A DNA stretch of 64,000 bases from Stenotrophomonas acidaminiphila. GTDB lineage: Bacteria > Pseudomonadota > Gammaproteobacteria > Xanthomonadales > Xanthomonadaceae. The translations under genes and the position numbers were made by a program. Below the pieces are notes generated by a model, which saw only the letters and a list, made by a program, of their open reading frames with translations, was not told the DNA's origin and searched no databases. Shown one piece after another: positions 8,881 through 18,902 of this stretch. Numbering within the stretch: position 1 is the first letter of the stretch; every line of letters starts with the position of its first letter. The stretch is from positions 852,501-916,500 of the forward strand of contig CP019797.1 of NCBI GenBank assembly GCA_002951995.1, in the 5' to 3' direction.

Positions 8881-9510
8881 ATGGCTCGTTATATCGGTCC
8901 TACCTGTAAGCTCGCCCGTCGCGAAGGCGCCGACCTGTCGCTGAAGAGCCCGGCCCGTGCGCTGGACTCCAAGTGCAAGCTGGAGCAGAAGCCCGGCCAG
9001 CATGGCGCCACCGCCCGCAAGGGCAAGCTGTCCGACTACGCCACCCAGCTGCGCGAGAAGCAGAAGGTCAAGCGCATCTACGGCCTGCTGGAGCGCCAGT
9101 TCCGCAACTACTACAAGAAGGCCTCGACCAAGAAGGGCAACACCGGCGAGAACCTGCTGCAGCTGCTGGAAACCCGCCTGGACAACGTCGTCTACCGCAT
9201 GGGCTTCGCCGTGACCCGTCCCGCTGCGCGCCAGCTGGTCTCGCACCGCGGCGTCACCGTGAACGGCAAGTCGGTCAACCTGGCCTCGTACCAGGTCAAG
9301 GCCGGCGACGCGATCGCCCTGTCGGAAAAGGCTGCCAAGCAGCTGCGCGTCCAGGAAGCCCTGACCATCGCCGAACAGCATGACCTGAGCCCGTCGTGGG
9401 TCGAAGTCGATTCGAAGAAGTTCAGCGGCGTGTTCAAGGCCGTGCCGGATCGCGCCGACCTGCCGGCGGACATCAACGAAGCGCTGATCGTCGAGCTGTA
9501 CTCGAAGTAA
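8881..9510 (+). CDS. rpsD: 30S ribosomal protein S4
   Basis: uS4, 209 residues, a primary 16S rRNA binder and, in E. coli, the translational repressor of the alpha operon. The N terminus [16 protein letters not shown] is followed by an S4 RNA-binding domain ([24 protein letters not shown] region, about residues 99-160). AGGAG lies before the start. A perfect hairpin separates it from rpoA. Confidence 0.98.
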   Translation: MARYIGPTCKLARREGADLSLKSPARALDSKCKLEQKPGQHGATARKGKLSDYATQLREKQKVKRIYGLLERQFRNYYKKASTKKGNTGENLLQLLETRLDNVVYRMGFAVTRPAARQLVSHRGVTVNGKSVNLASYQVKAGDAIALSEKAAKQLRVQEALTIAEQHDLSPSWVEVDSKKFSGVFKAVPDRADLPADINEALIVELYSK

Positions 9511-9521
9511 TTCACATTGGA

Positions 9522-9547
9522 GAACCCCCGGCGACGGCCGGGGGTTC
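9522..9547 (+). promoter_or_regulatory. Hairpin between rpsD and rpoA
   Basis: An 11-bp perfect stem (GAACCCCCGGC at 9522-9532 with its complement at 9537-9547) closed by GACG. No T tract follows, and the rpoA ribosome binding site AGGAG begins 4 bases downstream. It could modulate rpoA translation or processing relative to the ribosomal genes. Confidence 0.5.
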
Positions 9548-9565
9548 ACTAGGAGAACCCGCAAC

Positions 9566-10564
9566 ATGACGGTTACCGCCAACCAGGTTCTGCGTCCCCG
9601 CGGTCCGCAGATCGAACGCCTTACCGACACCCGCGCCAAGGTCGTTATCGAGCCCTTGGAGCGGGGTTACGGGCATACGCTGGGCAATGCCCTGCGTCGC
9701 GTGCTGCTGTCGTCCATCCCGGGCTTCGCCATCACGGAAGTCGAGATCGACGGCGTGCTGCATGAGTACACCACGGTCGAAGGGCTGCAGGAGGACGTGC
9801 TCGAAGTCCTGCTCAACCTGAAGGACGTGGCCATCCGCATGCATTCCGGCGACAGCGCCACCATCTCCCTGTCCAAGCAGGGGCCGGGTGTGGTGACTGC
9901 CGCTGACATCAAGGTCGACCACAACGTCGAAGTCCTCAACGGCGAGCAGGTCATCTGCAACCTGACCAAGGACACGGCGATCAACATGCGCCTGAAGGTC
10001 GAGCGTGGCTTCGGCTACCAGCCGGCGGCCTCGCGTCGTCGTCCGGACGAAGAAACCCGCGCCATCGGCCGCCTGGTCCTGGACGCCTCGTTCTCGCCGG
10101 TCCGCCGCGTCGCCTACGCCGTGGAAGCGGCCCGCGTCGAACAGCGCACCGACCTGGACAAGCTGGTCATCGATATCGAAACCAACGGCACGATCGACGC
10201 CGAGGAAGCCGTCCGCACCGCGGCCGACATCCTCAGCGACCAGCTGTCGGTGTTCGGTGACTTCACCCACCGCGACCGCGGTGCGGCCAAGCCGGCCAAC
10301 AACGGCGTGGATCCGGTGCTGCTGCGCCCGATCGACGACCTGGAGCTGACCGTGCGTTCGGCCAACTGCCTGAAGGCCGAAAGCATTTACTACATCGGCG
10401 ATCTGATCCAGAAGACCGAAGTGGAGCTGCTCAAGACCCCGAACCTCGGCAAGAAGTCGCTGACCGAGATCAAGGAAGTGTTGGCCCAGCGTGGCCTGTC
10501 GCTCGGCATGAAGCTGGAGAACTGGCCGCCGGCCGGCGTCTCCGCCCACGGCATGCTGGGCTGA
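9566..10564 (+). CDS. rpoA: DNA-directed RNA polymerase subunit alpha
   Basis: Alpha subunit, 332 residues. The N-terminal dimerisation and assembly domain ([24 protein letters not shown]) is followed by a linker. The C-terminal helix-hairpin-helix domain binds UP elements and activators ([28 protein letters not shown]). It is embedded between rpsD and rplQ as in most proteobacteria. AGGAG at 9551-9555 is its ribosome binding site. Confidence 0.98.
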   Translation: MTVTANQVLRPRGPQIERLTDTRAKVVIEPLERGYGHTLGNALRRVLLSSIPGFAITEVEIDGVLHEYTTVEGLQEDVLEVLLNLKDVAIRMHSGDSATISLSKQGPGVVTAADIKVDHNVEVLNGEQVICNLTKDTAINMRLKVERGFGYQPAASRRRPDEETRAIGRLVLDASFSPVRRVAYAVEAARVEQRTDLDKLVIDIETNGTIDAEEAVRTAADILSDQLSVFGDFTHRDRGAAKPANNGVDPVLLRPIDDLELTVRSANCLKAESIYYIGDLIQKTEVELLKTPNLGKKSLTEIKEVLAQRGLSLGMKLENWPPAGVSAHGMLG

Positions 10565-10575
10565 GCAAACCCTGT

Positions 10576-10603
10576 TTCCCCGCATGGGCGACCATGCGGG
10601 GAA
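10576..10603 (+). promoter_or_regulatory. Hairpin between rpoA and rplQ
   Basis: An 11-bp perfect stem (TTCCCCGCATG at 10576-10586 with its complement at 10593-10603) and a six-base loop. No T tract follows. The rpoA-rplQ gap is 192 bases, far larger than other spacers in the operon, so a processing or attenuation role is plausible. Confidence 0.5.
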
Positions 10604-10756
10604 CGGCATGAAGCAGTACCCGCGCCGATGGCTTGAAAGCCACGGTGCCGGTCGTCCAGGGAACGGGGCGGCCAGGACCACCCGCAGTCCACAGCAGCAA
10701 CGCCAGGAAGGCGACAACGATGTCCAACGAACCACCATTGACCAAGGAATAGACCC

Positions 10757-11143
10757 ATGCGCCACCAGAAGTCGGGCCGCAAGTTCAACCGCACCAGCGC
10801 CCACCGCGAAGCGATGTTCAAGAACATGGCCGCCTCGCTGTTCAAGCACGAGCTGATCAAGACCACCCTGCCGAAGGCCAAGGAACTGCGCCGCGTCGCC
10901 GAGCCGCTGATCACCGTGGCCAAGGTCGACTCCGTCGCCAACCGCCGCCTGGCCTTCGCCCGCCTGCGTGACAAGGAAGCCGTCGGCAACCTGTTCACCG
11001 TGCTGGGCCCGCGCTATGCCACCCGTCCGGGCGGCTACCTGCGCCTGCTGAAGTGCGGCTTCCGCGCCGGCGACAACGCGCCGATGGCCTACGTCGAGCT
11101 GGTGGACCGCCCGGCCGTCGTTGCCGAGGAAGTGGCCGAGTAA
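10757..11143 (+). CDS. rplQ: 50S ribosomal protein L17
   Basis: bL17, 128 residues, at the tunnel exit. It has the conserved [20 protein letters not shown] start and [18 protein letters not shown]. It is the last gene of the ribosomal supercluster and is followed by an intrinsic terminator. Confidence 0.98.
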   Translation: MRHQKSGRKFNRTSAHREAMFKNMAASLFKHELIKTTLPKAKELRRVAEPLITVAKVDSVANRRLAFARLRDKEAVGNLFTVLGPRYATRPGGYLRLLKCGFRAGDNAPMAYVELVDRPAVVAEEVAE

Positions 11144-11169
11144 TCGCGCCTTTCCGCAACGCGCTGCAA

Positions 11170-11199
11170 CGAAAAGCCCGGCACTGCCCGGGCTTTTCG
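11170..11199 (+). terminator. Terminator after rplQ
   Basis: A 12-bp perfect stem (11170-11181 with 11188-11199) containing the AAAAGCCCGG/CCGGGCTTTT core and a six-base loop, followed by CTTTT. It ends the alpha operon. Confidence 0.85.
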
Positions 11200-11404
11200 C
11201 TTTTCCGGGGCCGGGGCCGCAGGGGGCATTCGGCCGCGCATGCGCGCTGCCCGCGTCGTGCGCGCGACCGGGGCCTCGGGGCGAACTGCCGGCGATGGCA
11301 CGGCGCGACGGCTGCAGGGTGCGCATGCCGGGTCACCGGCGCGGTGATGCTGCCGTGCGGCGGCCGGCCTGTTACGCTTGCAGGATCAGTGATCCCGGAA
11401 TGAC

Positions 11405-11923
11405 ATGATGAATCCTTTGCGGTGGAGCTTCCGCGCGCAGTGCCTGCTGGGCTTCCTGGCCTGCGCGGGCCTTCTGGCGTTCGCCATCTGGATGCAGCTG
11501 GAAATGGGCCTGGAGCCTTGTCCGCTGTGCATTTTCCAGCGCATCGCTTTCGCCGCGCTGGGATTGGTGTTGCTGTTGGGTGCACTGCACGGGCCGTCCA
11601 CGCGCGGTGGCCGCGGCTTCTACGGCGCGCTGGCGTTCATCGCCGCGGCCGTGGGTGCCGGCATCGCCGGGCGCCACGTCTACGTGCAGCTGCTGCCGAA
11701 GGACCTGGGCAGCAGCTGCGGCCCGCCGTTGAGTTTCCTCAGCGAGACCATGGGGCCGTTCGAGGTGTTCCGTACCGTGCTTACCGGCACCGGCGACTGC
11801 GGCAACATCGACTGGACGTTCCTCGGCCTGAGCATGCCGATGTGGAGCCTGGTGTGGTTCGCGCTGCTCGGGGCGTGGGCGCTGTATGCCGGCCTGCGCG
11901 CGCGCCGGACGCGCCTGTTCTGA
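11405..11923 (+). CDS. dsbB: Disulfide bond formation protein DsbB
   Basis: Inner-membrane quinone reductase that reoxidises periplasmic DsbA, 172 residues with four membrane segments. Both catalytic cysteine pairs are present: CPLC at residues 39-42 and Cys105/Cys132 in the second periplasmic loop. Two adjacent ATGs (11405, 11408) could start it. A possible extended -10 (TGT then TACGCT at 11373-11378) and a 13-base palindrome (11383-11395) lie just upstream. DsbA is not in the window. Confidence 0.95.
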   Translation: MMNPLRWSFRAQCLLGFLACAGLLAFAIWMQLEMGLEPCPLCIFQRIAFAALGLVLLLGALHGPSTRGGRGFYGALAFIAAAVGAGIAGRHVYVQLLPKDLGSSCGPPLSFLSETMGPFEVFRTVLTGTGDCGNIDWTFLGLSMPMWSLVWFALLGAWALYAGLRARRTRLF

Positions 11924-11973
11924 GTCCGCCTGTTTTCCGCTGTATTCCCCCCCCGCATCGCCACGGTAACCGC

Positions 11974-13359
11974 ATGAACCTGTCCCCGTCCTTGTCCCCG
12001 GCCGCCACTGCATCGCACTGGGCGCCGGACAGCTGGCGTGGGCGCCCGGCGCTGCAGATGCCGACCTACCCCGATCCGCAGGCGCTGGAGGCTGCGCTGG
12101 CGCAGCTGCGGCAGCTGCCGCCACTGGTGACCTCGTGGGAGATCCTGGCGCTGAAGCAGCAGCTGGCCGAGGCGCAGGAGGGCGAGCGCTTCCTGCTGCA
12201 GGGGGGCGATTGCGCGGAGAATTTCGCCGACTGCGAGTCCGCCACGATCTCCAACCGGCTCAAGGTGCTGCTGCAGATGAGCCTGGTGCTGGTGCACGGG
12301 CTGCGCAAGCCGGTGATACGGGTGGGGCGTTTCGCCGGCCAGTATGCCAAGCCGCGCTCGGCCGACACCGAGACCCGGGGCGGTGTGACCCTGCCCAGCT
12401 ACCGTGGCGATGTGATCAACGCGCCGGAGTTCACCGAGGCCGCGCGCGTCCCGGATCCGCAGCGGATGATCATGGCGCATTCGCGCTCGGCGCTGACCAT
12501 GAACTTCGTGCGCGCCCTGATCGACGGCGGGTTCGCCGACCTGCACCACCCCGAGTACTGGAACATGGACTGGGTGGGGTGCTCGCCGCTGGCGGCCGAG
12601 TACCAGAAGATGGTGGGCTCCATCGGCGATGCGGTGCGGTTCATGGAAACGCTGTCCGGTGCCCGGGTGCACAACCTCAACCGGGTCGATTTCTATACCT
12701 CGCACGAAGCGCTGCTGCTGCCCTACGAGCAGGCGCTGACCCGGCAGGTGCCGCGCCAGCATGGCTGGTTCAACCTGAGTACGCACTACCCGTGGATCGG
12801 CATGCGCACCGCGGCGCTGGAGGGCGCGCACGTGGAGTACCTGCGCGGCGTGCGCAACCCGATCGCGATCAAGGTGGGCCCCTCGGTACAGCCGGATCAA
12901 CTGCTGCGCCTGATTGACGTGCTCAACCCCGACGACGAGCCCGGCCGCCTGAGCTTCATCCACCGCATGGGCGCGGCGCAGATCGCCGACAGGCTGCCGC
13001 CGCTGCTGGATGCGGTGAAGCGCGACGGCCGCCGCGTGCTGTGGGTCTGCGATGCGATGCACGGCAACACCGAGAGCACCAGCAACGGCTACAAGACCCG
13101 CCGTTTCGACAACGTCCTGGCCGAGGTCGAGGCGTCGTTCGACCTGCATGCGGCGGCCGGCACCCGGCTGGGCGGCGTGCACCTGGAGCTCACCGGCGAG
13201 GACGTGACCGAGTGCACCGGCGGCGCGCGCGAGCTGACCGACCGCGACCTGGAGCGCGCCTACCGCTCCACGGTCGACCCGCGGCTGAACTACGAGCAGT
13301 CGCTGGAGATCGCCATGGCGATCGTGCGCAAGCGGCAGCAGGGCGCGGACGCATCCTAG
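11974..13359 (+). CDS. 3-deoxy-7-phosphoheptulonate synthase, class II
   Basis: Condenses phosphoenolpyruvate and erythrose 4-phosphate, the first step of the shikimate pathway. At 461 residues it has the plant/actinobacterial class II type, not the short AroF/G/H type. Signatures seen: LLQGGDCAENFAD near residues 75-87, GRFAGQYAKPRS, and HGNTESTSNGYKTRRFDN near the C terminus. The ATG at 11974 is preferred; no clear ribosome binding site precedes it. It lies 50 bases after dsbB and has no aromatic pathway neighbours here. Confidence 0.95.
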   Translation: MNLSPSLSPAATASHWAPDSWRGRPALQMPTYPDPQALEAALAQLRQLPPLVTSWEILALKQQLAEAQEGERFLLQGGDCAENFADCESATISNRLKVLLQMSLVLVHGLRKPVIRVGRFAGQYAKPRSADTETRGGVTLPSYRGDVINAPEFTEAARVPDPQRMIMAHSRSALTMNFVRALIDGGFADLHHPEYWNMDWVGCSPLAAEYQKMVGSIGDAVRFMETLSGARVHNLNRVDFYTSHEALLLPYEQALTRQVPRQHGWFNLSTHYPWIGMRTAALEGAHVEYLRGVRNPIAIKVGPSVQPDQLLRLIDVLNPDDEPGRLSFIHRMGAAQIADRLPPLLDAVKRDGRRVLWVCDAMHGNTESTSNGYKTRRFDNVLAEVEASFDLHAAAGTRLGGVHLELTGEDVTECTGGARELTDRDLERAYRSTVDPRLNYEQSLEIAMAIVRKRQQGADAS

Positions 13360-13526
13360 CGCGGGCGTGGTTTCCCCGCGGCGCCGGCGGCAGCCTGCCG
13401 GCCGCACTGCGGGCACGCAGCGGCCGGCGCGGCGGCATGCGCCCATCCGCGGCATGACATCGCGATCATGGCCCCTGGTGCATCCTGTGCGGCACATCCT
13501 TTCGTATCCCTGGAGGGCACGCAACG

Positions 13527-14639
13527 ATGGCCGACTGGACCGTCATCCGCGCCTACGCATTGCCGCTGGGAGCGGCGATTGTCGCCGGCTTCGTGGTATG
13601 GACGCTGATGCTGTGGCTGTTCCGCCGCACCCGCGGGCGTGATTACCGGCGCGCGCGCATCGTGCGCGTGGTAAGCCTGCCGCTGGCGTTCTTCCTGCCA
13701 CTGCTGTTCCTGTGGATGGCGCTGGGCGCCACGCCGCTGGAGGGGCAGTCGCTGCAGGTCATGCAGCGCCTGCTGCACGTGGGCGTGGTGGCGTGCCTGA
13801 CCTGGCTGCTGGTGCGCGCGGTGGCGGCCGGCGAGCGCGCGATCCTGCGCAACCACCCGATCGAGGTGGCGGACAACCTCGCCGCGCGCCGCGTCCAGAC
13901 CCAGACCCGGGTGCTGAGCCGGGTGTTGATGGGCGTGATCGTGCTGTTCGGCGTGGCGACGGTGCTGCTGACGTTCCCGCAGGCGCGGCAGGTCGGCAAG
14001 ACCCTGCTGGCCTCGGCGGGCATCGTCGGGCTGGTGGCCGGCATCGCCGCCAAGCCGGTGTTCGGCAACCTGATCGCCGGCCTGCAGATCGCGCTGACGC
14101 AGCCGATCCGGCTCGATGACGTGGTGATCGTCGAGGGCGAGTGGGGCCGCATCGAGGAAATCGGCAGCTCCTACGTGGTGGTGCGGATCTGGGACGAGCG
14201 GCGCATGGTGGTGCCGCTGTCATGGTTCATCGAGAACCCGTTTCAGAACTGGACCCGGCGCAGCGCCGACCTGCTGGGAACCGCGTTCCTGTGGCTGGAC
14301 TACCGTACCCCGGTGGCGGCGGTACGCGCCGAGCTCGAGCGCATCTGCAGGCAGTCGCCGTTGTGGGACGGCCGCGTCTGCGTGACCCAGGTGACCGATA
14401 CCAGCGAGCAGGCGATCCAGGTGCGGCTGCTGGTGAGCGCGCGCAACTCCGGCGATGCCTTCGACCTGCGCTGTATCGTGCGCGAGCGCATGGTCGACTT
14501 CCTGATGCGCGAGCATCCCGCGGCGCTGCCACGGCTGCGCGCAGAGATCGGGCGCCAGCCCGGGGCGCCACCGCGGGCCCGGCAGGGCGACCCGGGGGAC
14601 ATCCGTTCGCCCGGTGCCGAGGACGGCGCACCGGCGTGA
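13527..14639 (+). CDS. MscS family mechanosensitive ion channel
   Basis: 370 residues. Four hydrophobic segments precede the pore-lining MscS region (LLASAGIVGLVAGIAAKPVFGNLIAGLQIALTQP, about residues 155-190), and the beta domain follows (RLDDVVIVEGEWGRIEEI). The C-terminal tail is proline-rich. GGAGG precedes the ATG. Such channels release solutes on hypoosmotic shock. The gene stands alone and converges on the amidase with a 24-base gap. Confidence 0.93.
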   Translation: MADWTVIRAYALPLGAAIVAGFVVWTLMLWLFRRTRGRDYRRARIVRVVSLPLAFFLPLLFLWMALGATPLEGQSLQVMQRLLHVGVVACLTWLLVRAVAAGERAILRNHPIEVADNLAARRVQTQTRVLSRVLMGVIVLFGVATVLLTFPQARQVGKTLLASAGIVGLVAGIAAKPVFGNLIAGLQIALTQPIRLDDVVIVEGEWGRIEEIGSSYVVVRIWDERRMVVPLSWFIENPFQNWTRRSADLLGTAFLWLDYRTPVAAVRAELERICRQSPLWDGRVCVTQVTDTSEQAIQVRLLVSARNSGDAFDLRCIVRERMVDFLMREHPAALPRLRAEIGRQPGAPPRARQGDPGDIRSPGAEDGAPA

Positions 14640-14663
14640 GTGCCGGCCCCGCCACAGTCACCG

Positions 14664-16262
14664 TCAACGGGCGTGCGCGGTGTCCGCGAACGCCGGCGCG
14701 CGGCGCGCCCGCGTCAGCTGTTCGTAGGCGTGCCCCAGCTCCAGCAGGCGCGGCTCGCTCCAGGCGGTTCCCATGAACAGCAACCCCAGCGGCAACCCGC
14801 CGGCGTGGCCCATGGGCACGCTCAGGCTGGGGTAACCGGCCACGGCGGCGGCGCCGTAGCTGCCACCAGGGTAGGCATCGCCCTGGCCGGGGGTGGTGCG
14901 CCAGGCGGCGCCGGTGGTGGGCGCGACCAGTGCATCGAGCCGGTGCGCACGCAGGGTGGCGTCGATGCCCTCCGGGCCGGCGAGCCGGCGGGCGCTGCCG
15001 CGCGCGGCGATGTAGGCGGGGTCGTTGAGCGGGCCGGACTGTTCGGCCTGCAGCAGCAGCTCCTGGCCGAACAGGTGCAGTTCCTGCGAGGCGTGGGCCT
15101 GGTTGAAGGCGATCAGGGCGGCGAGCGAATCGACCGGCGTCCGCCATTGCTGGAAATACCGGTTCAACCCGTTCTTGAATTCGTACAGCAGCACCGTCTG
15201 CTCATGCTGTTCCCAGGCGCCTTCATCCGGCAACGTGGTTTCGACGACGGTGGCTCCGGCCGCGCGCATCGCCGCCACGGCCTGGTCCAGCACCGGCTTT
15301 ATCTCCGCGCGCTCGGCAAGCGCGTTGCGCAGCACACCGATGCGCGCGCCGCGCAATGCATCCGGGCGCAGGCGCGCGCCATAGTCGTACACGGCCCGCC
15401 CGGGCATCGCCGCGGTCGCGGGATCGGATTCGTCGCGCCCGGCGATCGCGCCCAGCAGCAGCGCGGCATCGGCGACGCTGCGGGTCATCGGTCCGGCGGT
15501 GTCCTGGCTGAAGGAGATCGGGATGATGCCGTCGCGACTGACCAGGCCGACCGTGGGCTTGAGTCCGACGATGCCGTTCACCGCGGCCGGGCAGACGATG
15601 CTGCCGTCGGTTTCGGTGCCGATGGCGGCCACGGCCAGGTTGGCGGCGACGGCCACGGCGCTGCCGGAGCTGGAGCCGCACGGGTTGTGGTCCAGCGCGT
15701 ACGGGTTGCGGGTCTGCCCGCCCACCGCGCTCCAGCCCGACGTCGAGCCACTGGAGCGGAAATTGGCCCACTCGCTCAGGTTGGTCTTGCCCAGGATCAC
15801 CGCGCCGGCGTCGCGCAGGCGCTGCACCAGGAACGCATCGCGCCGCGGGCGGAACGTCTTCAGCGCCAGCGAACCGGCGGTGTTGTGCATGGGCGTGGCG
15901 GCGATGTTGTCCTTGAGCAGGATCGGCATGCCGTGCAGGGGGCCGCGGATGCGCCCGGCGCGGCGTTCGGCATCGCGCTGCGCCGCTTCGCGCCGCGCGG
16001 CCGGGTTGATCTCGATCACCGAGCGCAGCGCCGGGCCGGCGCGGTCCAGCAGCGCGATGCGGCGCAGGTAGGCATCGGTGAGGGTGACGCTGTCGAGCTC
16101 GCCGGCGGTCATCCGCGCCTGCAGTTCGGCGATGCCCGCCTCCTGGAAGGGGAACGGCGGTTCGCCGGCCGGTGTGTCGCTGGCGGCGCCGTCGCAGGCG
16201 CTGCACAGCACCGCCGCCAGGAGGGGCAGGAGCAGTCGGGAGCAGGTCGGGAGGGCGCGCAT
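14664..16262 (-). CDS. Amidase signature family protein, exported
   Basis: 532 residues. It has an N-terminal signal with a lipobox-like end (LCSAC; the -3 position is Cys rather than Leu). The amidase fold then shows the catalytic Lys loop MPILLKDNIAATPMHNT and the Ser/Gly-rich signature NPCGSSSGSAVAVAANLAVA, as in Ser-cisSer-Lys hydrolases. The substrate cannot be named. I chose the ATG at 16262 because it starts the signal peptide; the frame is open a further 102 bases. It is downstream of the DUF2127 gene by 114 bases on the same strand. Confidence 0.92.
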   Translation of the reverse strand: MRALPTCSRLLLPLLAAVLCSACDGAASDTPAGEPPFPFQEAGIAELQARMTAGELDSVTLTDAYLRRIALLDRAGPALRSVIEINPAARREAAQRDAERRAGRIRGPLHGMPILLKDNIAATPMHNTAGSLALKTFRPRRDAFLVQRLRDAGAVILGKTNLSEWANFRSSGSTSGWSAVGGQTRNPYALDHNPCGSSSGSAVAVAANLAVAAIGTETDGSIVCPAAVNGIVGLKPTVGLVSRDGIIPISFSQDTAGPMTRSVADAALLLGAIAGRDESDPATAAMPGRAVYDYGARLRPDALRGARIGVLRNALAERAEIKPVLDQAVAAMRAAGATVVETTLPDEGAWEQHEQTVLLYEFKNGLNRYFQQWRTPVDSLAALIAFNQAHASQELHLFGQELLLQAEQSGPLNDPAYIAARGSARRLAGPEGIDATLRAHRLDALVAPTTGAAWRTTPGQGDAYPGGSYGAAAVAGYPSLSVPMGHAGGLPLGLLFMGTAWSEPRLLELGHAYEQLTRARRAPAFADTAHAR

Positions 16263-16376
16263 GCCGCGCAGGCTATCGGGCCGGCCTGGGCTTGGCAAAC
16301 GGGCGGATGGGGCGCCCGTGCGGAGGCGACCGGCGGCGGGCTTGGGGCCCCGTGCCGGCGCCATGTCCGGGGGGCT

Positions 16377-16859
16377 TCAGCGGGCCGCTGGCGGACGCCG
16401 CTTGCCGATATCCCGGGCAAGCACCCAGACCACCACCAGGTTGACGCCCAGCAGCAGCCACGAGGCCCAGCCGGGGTGGCGGATGATGGCGTAGACATCC
16501 AGCGGCAGGTACAGCGCGGCGGAGATGCAGCCCAGCCACGATGCCCAGGCGCGCGCGCGCCACAGGCCCCAGGCTTCCAGCGACCGCAGCAGGCCGTAGG
16601 CGACCAGGGCGAGGGCGCCGACATGCACGGTGTCGGGCGTGATCATGTCCAGCAGCGTCGAGGACGAACCGTGTTCGGGATCGCCGCCGACGTGCCGGAT
16701 CAGGGTGTTGACGAAGGTGCGCAGGGGGGCGGGCCCGGAGAACTCCAGGCCCGCGGCGGCCAGAAAGGCCAGTACGGCCTTGACCGCTTCCAGCAGGGCG
16801 ATGGCGGCAAGTCCCGGATGCGCGTGCGGATCCGGGTTGTAGGGCTTGCGCGCGGACAA
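16377..16859 (-). CDS. DUF2127 family membrane protein
   Basis: 160 residues with three to four membrane segments. The pattern LAAIALLEAVKAVLAFLAA, then RSLEAWGLWRARAWASWLG and LPLDVYAIIRHPGW is that of DUF2127, whose function is unknown. The likely start is a TTG, 5 bases after the typA stop, with no clear ribosome binding site, so translation is probably coupled to typA. No ATG lies near the expected N terminus. Confidence 0.85.
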   Translation of the reverse strand: MSARKPYNPDPHAHPGLAAIALLEAVKAVLAFLAAAGLEFSGPAPLRTFVNTLIRHVGGDPEHGSSSTLLDMITPDTVHVGALALVAYGLLRSLEAWGLWRARAWASWLGCISAALYLPLDVYAIIRHPGWASWLLLGVNLVVVWVLARDIGKRRPPAAR

Positions 16860-16864
16860 GGCGA

Positions 16865-18694
16865 TCAGCCGGCGCGGGAGGCGCGCTTGCGATCGCTTTC
16901 GGTCAGGAACTTCTTGCGCAGGCGGATTTCCTTCGGGGTGACTTCCACCAGCTCGTCGTCCTCGATGAAGTCCAGCGCCTGCTCCAGCGAGAACTTCAGC
17001 GCCGGGGTCAGCTTGATCGCGTCGTCCTTGCCCGAAGCGCGCATGTTGGTCAGCGGCTTGGTCTTGATCGCGTTGACCGTCAGGTCGTTGTCCTTGGAGT
17101 GGATGCCGATCAGCTGGCCTTCGTAGACCTGGTCGCCTTCGGCGGCGAACAGGCGGCCGCGCTCTTCCAGCGGGCCCAGCGCATAGGCCGGGGTCGGGCC
17201 GGGGGCGTTGGCGATCATCACGCCGTTGAGGCGCTTGGCGATGGCGCCCTGTTCCTTCGGGCCGTAGTGGTCGAACACGTGGAACAGCAGGCCCGAACCC
17301 TGGGTCAGGGTCTTGAACTCGTTCTGGAAGCCGATCAGGCCGCGCGCCGGGATCTTGAAGTCCAGGCGCACGCGGCCCTTGCCGTCGGGCTCCATGTTCT
17401 CCAGCAGCGCCTTGCGGGTGCCCAGCTTCTCCATCACGCCGCCCTGGTGCTGCTCTTCGATGTCGATCACCAGCTGTTCGATCGGCTCCATCAGCTGCCC
17501 GTCGATTTCCTTGATGATGACTTCCGGGCGCGACACGGCCAGCTCATAGCCTTCGCGGCGCATGGTTTCGATCAGCACCGACAGGTGCAGCTCGCCGCGG
17601 CCGGAGACCAGGAACTTGTCGGCGTCCTCCAGCTGCTCGACCTTCAGCGCGACGTTGTGCACGGTCTCGCGCTCCAGCCGCTCCTTGAGCTGGCGGCTGG
17701 TCAGGAACTTGCCGCCGGACAGGTCCTTGTTGCCGGCGAACGGCGAGTTGTTGACCTGGAAGGTCATCGAGATGGTGGGTTCGTCCACGGTCAGCGGCGG
17801 CAGCGCCTCGGGGGCTTCCAGCGCGCACACGGTGTCGGAGATGGTCAGCTCCTGGATGCCGGAGATGGCGACGATGTCGCCGGCCTGGGCCTCCTCGACC
17901 TCGATCCGCTCCAGGCCCATGAAGCCCAGCACCTGCAGCACCTTGCCCTGGCGCTTGTTGCCCTCGCGGTCGATGACGATGACCGGCTGGTTCTTGCGGA
18001 CCTTGCCGCGCTGGATGCGGCCGATGCCGATCACGCCGACGAAGTTGTTGTAGTCCAGCTGGCTGATGCGCATCTGGAACGGGCCCTCGGCCTCGACTTC
18101 CGGCGCCGGCACGTACTTCATGATCGCTTCGTACAGCGGGGTCATGTCGCCGTCGCGCACGGTGTCTTCCATGCCGGCGTAGCCGTTCAGGCCCGACGCG
18201 TAGACGATCGGGAAATCCAGCTGCTCATTGGTGGCGCCCAGCTTGTCGAACAGGTCGAACACCTGGTCGATCACCCAGTCCGGGCGCGCGCCCGGGCGGT
18301 CCACCTTGTTGACCACGACGATCGGCTTGAAGCCCATCGCGAAGGCCTTCTGGGTGACGAAGCGGGTCTGCGGCATCGGGCCGTCCATCGCGTCGACCAG
18401 CAGCAGCACCGAGTCCACCATCGACAGCACGCGCTCCACCTCGCCACCGAAGTCGGCGTGCCCGGGGGTGTCGACGATGTTGATGCGGTTGCCGCGCCAG
18501 TTGATGGCGGTGTTCTTGGCCAGGATGGTGATGCCGCGTTCCTTTTCCTGGTCGTTGCTGTCCATCACGCGCTCTGCCAGCACCGTGCGCTCGGACAGGG
18601 TGCCAGACTGCTTCAGCAACTGGTCGACAAGGGTGGTCTTGCCATGGTCGACGTGGGCGACGATGGCGATGTTGCGAAGGTTTTCGATGGACAT
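16865..18694 (-). CDS. typA: Ribosome-associated GTPase TypA/BipA
   Basis: 609-residue translational GTPase needed for ribosome assembly and stress growth. The G domain shows [15 protein letters not shown] (G1), RGITI (G2), [14 protein letters not shown] (G3) and [10 protein letters not shown] (G4). The C-terminal part has the TypA-specific domain that binds the ribosome. The ATG at 18694 opens a frame of the usual length. A consensus TATAAT lies on the same strand about 50 bases upstream. Confidence 0.98.
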   Translation of the reverse strand: MSIENLRNIAIVAHVDHGKTTLVDQLLKQSGTLSERTVLAERVMDSNDQEKERGITILAKNTAINWRGNRINIVDTPGHADFGGEVERVLSMVDSVLLLVDAMDGPMPQTRFVTQKAFAMGFKPIVVVNKVDRPGARPDWVIDQVFDLFDKLGATNEQLDFPIVYASGLNGYAGMEDTVRDGDMTPLYEAIMKYVPAPEVEAEGPFQMRISQLDYNNFVGVIGIGRIQRGKVRKNQPVIVIDREGNKRQGKVLQVLGFMGLERIEVEEAQAGDIVAISGIQELTISDTVCALEAPEALPPLTVDEPTISMTFQVNNSPFAGNKDLSGGKFLTSRQLKERLERETVHNVALKVEQLEDADKFLVSGRGELHLSVLIETMRREGYELAVSRPEVIIKEIDGQLMEPIEQLVIDIEEQHQGGVMEKLGTRKALLENMEPDGKGRVRLDFKIPARGLIGFQNEFKTLTQGSGLLFHVFDHYGPKEQGAIAKRLNGVMIANAPGPTPAYALGPLEERGRLFAAEGDQVYEGQLIGIHSKDNDLTVNAIKTKPLTNMRASGKDDAIKLTPALKFSLEQALDFIEDDELVEVTPKEIRLRKKFLTESDRKRASRAG

Positions 18695-18741
18695 GCGAAA
18701 GACGGCCAGCCGGTGCCGTGAATGGGGAAAAGAAGTCCAAC

Positions 18742-18770
18742 ATTATACGGGCATGCGGCCGATTCGCGAA
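18742..18770 (-). promoter_or_regulatory. Promoter of typA
   Basis: On the minus strand, TATAAT (complement of 18742-18747) is preceded at 17 bases by TTCGCG (complement of 18765-18770). The -10 is perfect, the -35 matches three of six. The predicted leader is about 40 bases. Confidence 0.6.
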
Positions 18771-18902
18771 AAGGGGCCGTGAAGGCCGCCGGGACGGGCG
18801 TTCAGCCGGCGGCGGGCGCGGTGAGGGCGGGGGACGTCGCCCGCCGGGGGCGGGTGTATCCTATGCGGTCTGCGATAGACGTCTTCTCCCACAAGGATTC
18901 CC

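Noticed and set aside
14640..17126. An 828-codon open frame on the plus strand
   Set aside because: It runs opposite the amidase, DUF2127 and typA genes, all of which show family motifs. The translation is rich in Gly, Arg and Ala without domain signatures.
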